Below, piece by piece: positions 62,001-64,000 of a stretch of DNA of 64,000 nt. The stretch comes from Symsagittifera roscoffensis (Eukaryota > Xenacoelomorpha > Acoela > Convolutidae), in contig NC_087064.1 in assembly GCF_963678635.1 (NCBI RefSeq), forward strand, positions 6,920,411 to 6,984,410, given 5' to 3'. The position numbers were made by a program, and so were the translations under genes. The notes under the pieces were generated by a model. The model had not been told where the DNA came from and made no database searches. It saw nothing but the letters and a program-made list of their open reading frames with translations. Numbering within the stretch: position 1 is the first letter of the stretch; each line of letters starts with the position of its first letter.

Positions 62001-62636
62001 AGTCTTAGTTCGGATAAGAACCTAGGCAGAATACACTAACCGCTGAAAAACTAAGCGATGCTTTCGTGTCAACTGGTCCAAAATTTTCAAAAATTTTAAG
62101 CGAAATTGTGATTTTTCAAAAAAAAAACAGTCTCAAATACAATTTTTTTGATTTTCACGTTCACGAAGTATATGATGAATCGTAGAAAAATGAAACAAAA
62201 AATGTGAAATTTCAATGGAACCTGGAGTTTTCTTTTGAGAAAAAAAACTCAGTATATTCCATCAAAACTTAGTGATAAATTCAATAAAATTGTGGCTAAA
62301 CCTATTATTCAAAGTATCTGAAAGTTGTTAAATTTATCCCACAACATAAAGAACGCAATCGATTAGAAAATTGTTCAACGTCAGCAGGTGTTTTTCAGCG
62401 AATATCTTTTTGGTGGACAATTCTGAGAAGTAGGAACTAAAAGACGAAATGAAAAATCTTGCTCTTGGTTTGAGCCACATGTAATTGAAGTTCTAAAACT
62501 TCTAAGTAAAATTATAATCTATGAACATTGCAGTGAGTCAGTTAACATTTTCTATAAGTTTTTTGAAATATTTATTTCTCCAGGAGAAGAGACACGCCTC
62601 AAGCGACAGTGTCTCCAAAGACAAAAAAAGTGGAGT
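56858..62636 (+). CDS. SNAP25: SNAP-25/SNAP-23-family Qbc-SNARE, exons 1-5 (3' part beyond window)
   Basis: Exons 56858-57022, 57757-57798, 59347-59395, 59835-59952 and 62584-62636 join in phase to 142 codons plus one base; the gene continues past the window. Exon 1 gives a Lys/Glu-rich 55-residue N-terminus not typical of SNAP-25. The Qb SNARE helix follows (SMESTKRMVALCEE, SKGAAINTLVNLDDQGEQ, LDNIEEGLDTLHADMKEAE), then NKCCGLFTLPWDK, the start of the linker. The linker keeps two adjacent cysteines where vertebrate SNAP-25 has four palmitoylated ones. The Qc helix is expected further right. These proteins bridge syntaxin and synaptobrevin in vesicle fusion at the plasma membrane. Intron 3 begins GAG|GCAAGT, a GC-AG intron. 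The end of exon 5 uses GT|GTAAGT; a donor four bases later is an alternative. Confidence 0.9.
58205..58311 (-). ncRNA. U6: U6 spliceosomal snRNA (copy 1)
   Basis: The - strand reads GTGCTAGCTTCGGCAGCACA at the 5' end (58311), followed by the conserved ATACAGAGAAGATTAGCATG (ACAGAGA box), the CCCCTGCGCAAGGATGACAC internal stem-loop region and CGTGAAGCGTTCCAT, ending in a T-run (58204-58209) that serves as the RNA polymerase III terminator. Length is about 107 bases, normal for U6. It is identical to copy 2. The promoter has TTCAGATCGAAT at -54 to -43. Confidence 0.97.
58312..58369 (-). promoter_or_regulatory. U6 copy 1 promoter
   Basis: On the - strand, TTCAGATCGAAT (58365-58354) lies at -54 to -43 and a CAAAT-type patch at about -27. 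The block GAGTTCGGAGTGTTGTCAGT directly precedes the start. All match copy 2 at the same spacing. The first element sits where metazoan proximal sequence elements lie; a canonical TATA box is not seen. Confidence 0.65.
58902..58959 (+). promoter_or_regulatory. U6 copy 2 promoter
   Basis: TTCAGATCGAAT (58906-58917, -54 to -43), a CAAAT patch (58933-58937) and GAGTTCGGAGTGTTGTCAGT before the start match copy 1 position for position. Confidence 0.65.
58960..59066 (+). ncRNA. U6: U6 spliceosomal snRNA (copy 2)
   Basis: This has the same 107-base sequence as copy 1, with the ACAGAGA box, catalytic internal stem-loop and T-run at 59062-59066. It lies head to head with copy 1, 648 bases apart. About 58 bases upstream of each start are shared and then diverge, which marks the functional promoter. 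Confidence 0.97.
59640..59775 (+). repeat. Short degenerate tandem repeat in SNAP-25 intron 3
   Basis: Units of roughly 20-30 bases carry TTTCTAGGG(A/G)(A/C)C and a T-run, repeated about five times (59655-59770). Confidence 0.6.
60790..61040 (+). repeat. Degenerate minisatellite, core GGTCGAGAAAGTCGAAACAT
   Basis: About eight imperfect units of roughly 25-35 bases, built on GTCGAGA(A/C)AGTCGAAACAT followed by a T-rich spacer, lie in SNAP-25 intron 4. Open frames on both strands here are repeat artefacts. Confidence 0.7.
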
Positions 62637-64000
62637 GTAAGTAACAAAAAACTATCTGTACGTAAACTGTTACGTGTAAAATATTTAGATTTCTAGATAA
62701 ATTTGACACTGTTTTTATCGAGTTTTTATTATAATTGATTGAATCAGATTTGAGTAGAATTTTGCACAATTTGAGAGACAACTACAATGTTACTTCGGAT
62801 TTTTTCTCAGATATTTCCGGTAGAAATTTTGTTTTCTGATCAGTCGTTCAATTGTACGACAGTTGAAATTAAAACAAGTTATGATAACTCGTGCTGACCA
62901 ATAAATCTTTGTATCTCTACTAAATTTTGTCGGCTACTGAACGGCTACGGGGGCACGTGTTTGGGGGGCGTTATATTCGAAAACAATTAAATATTCATTC
63001 TTATTTAAAGGCACTACAACTCACTCAAAAACACTATGAGGGAGCTCTAATACTCTAGAGAAAACACAAAATGTGCTGGACGAAAGAAAATATACATTTT
63101 TGTTCCAGCAATTCAATTTTTTTTTGAATTTTGATCGAAAGCGTGGAAAAGATAAATGGCGCTGGATTAAACACTTAAAAAGACTTTCAGTTGTATTTTG
63201 GCGGCAAAAAAATCAAAATGTTTTAGTGACGAAAACAACCGTCCTGGTTTTTCCTCTCCGTCTTTTCAGCATCTCCAGGAGAACTGATACACAGATTTTA
63301 TAATTCCAATATATCTAAGTTTTTTTTTACGTTTCAGTAGCTGTTATTATCTATTTTTTATAGCTTATAAGTTAATCAAATGTGTTTTTTTTCTTCATTT
63401 TTTTTTCGTTTCCTTCCATTTTCTGTACTTTAATTTTGAAGTACATTCTAACATTAGGCGTGGTCAAAGAAATTTGCACAGATTGTTCAGCTTGCACAGA
63501 AACAAGCTATCTTTGTTTTTTTAAACTCGGGTGGTGTTTCCACAGGAATTAAGCGTTAAAAAACTGTGATCGCCATTGACGTTTTATTGATGTTCAACGT
63601 CACAACAGCAATTTTTATCGATGAATTATCGCTAATTTACCGCTACAAAAATTAGCATTTTTCATTTTTGGATTATTGATAGTTTTTTAAAGCTTTTTGA
63701 TAAAGAATCACTAATTAATTAAGCATTGAATTAGGACTGAAAAATCCGTGAACACTTTACTGAGACTGATTTAGAAATATTTGATCAATAATTATAGCTG
63801 GGAGCTCAGCCCGGGAAGACCATTTTCCGTTTTTGTAATGCAATTTAGCGATAATCGTGCTGTTTATTTTTGTTTGCGAAGTGCATAGATAATGTTTAAT
63901 TACTGCTTGCCGAATAGTATTTTGTTCAACGTTTCTCATTATATGGTTCCTTTTTTCTTTTAAAATGTACACACTGAAATACTTGTTAGTTTTATGCAAG
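62637..64000 (+). other. SNAP-25 intron 5 (runs off the window)
   Basis: This is AT-rich. I found no sequence resembling the SNAP-25 linker end or second SNARE helix, so the remaining exons presumably lie beyond 64000. I see nothing else to report. Confidence 0.55.

Noticed and set aside
1-64000. CRISPR arrays, operons and bacterial-type promoters
   Set aside because: Spliced genes, U6 snRNA and an LTR element show a eukaryotic nuclear genome; the tandem repeats have no spacer structure.

Overview
The window looks like the genome of an invertebrate animal of undetermined phylum. It has AT-rich host DNA, spliced genes with GT-AG introns from tens of bases to nearly 6 kb, a SNAP-25-family SNARE gene, a pair of U6 snRNA genes and many foldback/MITE-type repeats. 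The sequence alone does not let me name the species.

Bases 1-22096 are almost entirely one giant Ty3/gypsy-type LTR retroelement on the + strand. The last 35 bases of its 5' LTR open the window, and the same 35 bases recur at 22062-22096 as the end of the 3' LTR. Its base composition is clearly more GC-balanced than the host DNA after it. Order: a 2.5 kb leader with 70-bp hairpin-bearing repeats and a G-rich minisatellite; a gag N-terminal ORF; an overlapping -1-frame gag-protease-RT ORF; a single in-frame TAG inside RT; RT end, RNase H, a long linker and a DD35E integrase ending in a macrodomain-like module; a 520-base gap with a good splice acceptor; then about 8.9 kb of non-standard ORFs where an env gene would lie. 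That cluster carries a coiled-coil plus SGNH/GDSL-hydrolase-like protein (split by a one-base frame change), a second SGNH-like domain, a 1370-codon ORF of unknown function and a 486-codon ORF ending in a SUMO-interaction-like motif. The last three ORFs share one reading frame and are separated only by single stop codons. A polypurine tract and a 3' LTR of probably about 1.3 kb follow.

Three spliced host genes follow. (1) A very-long-chain 3-hydroxyacyl-CoA dehydratase gene (HACD/PHS1 family, + strand, five exons, 225 aa, catalytic Tyr143/Glu150), whose largest intron holds a 1.3 kb tandem duplication. (2) A type II membrane sulfotransferase-like gene (- strand, four exons, 380 aa); two of its introns carry hAT-type MITEs, one with an exact 8-bp target duplication. 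(3) The 5' part of a SNAP-25/23-type SNARE gene (+ strand, five exons seen, running off the window), with a GC-AG intron and, inside intron 2, two divergent, identical U6 snRNA genes that share their proximal promoter. Between and inside these genes lies AT-rich DNA filled with foldback elements, tRNA-derived SINE-like fragments and short tandem repeats.

The part most likely to be new is the retroelement's accessory cluster: a macrodomain, two SGNH hydrolase folds and two large orphan ORFs joined to an otherwise recognisable Ty3/gypsy element.
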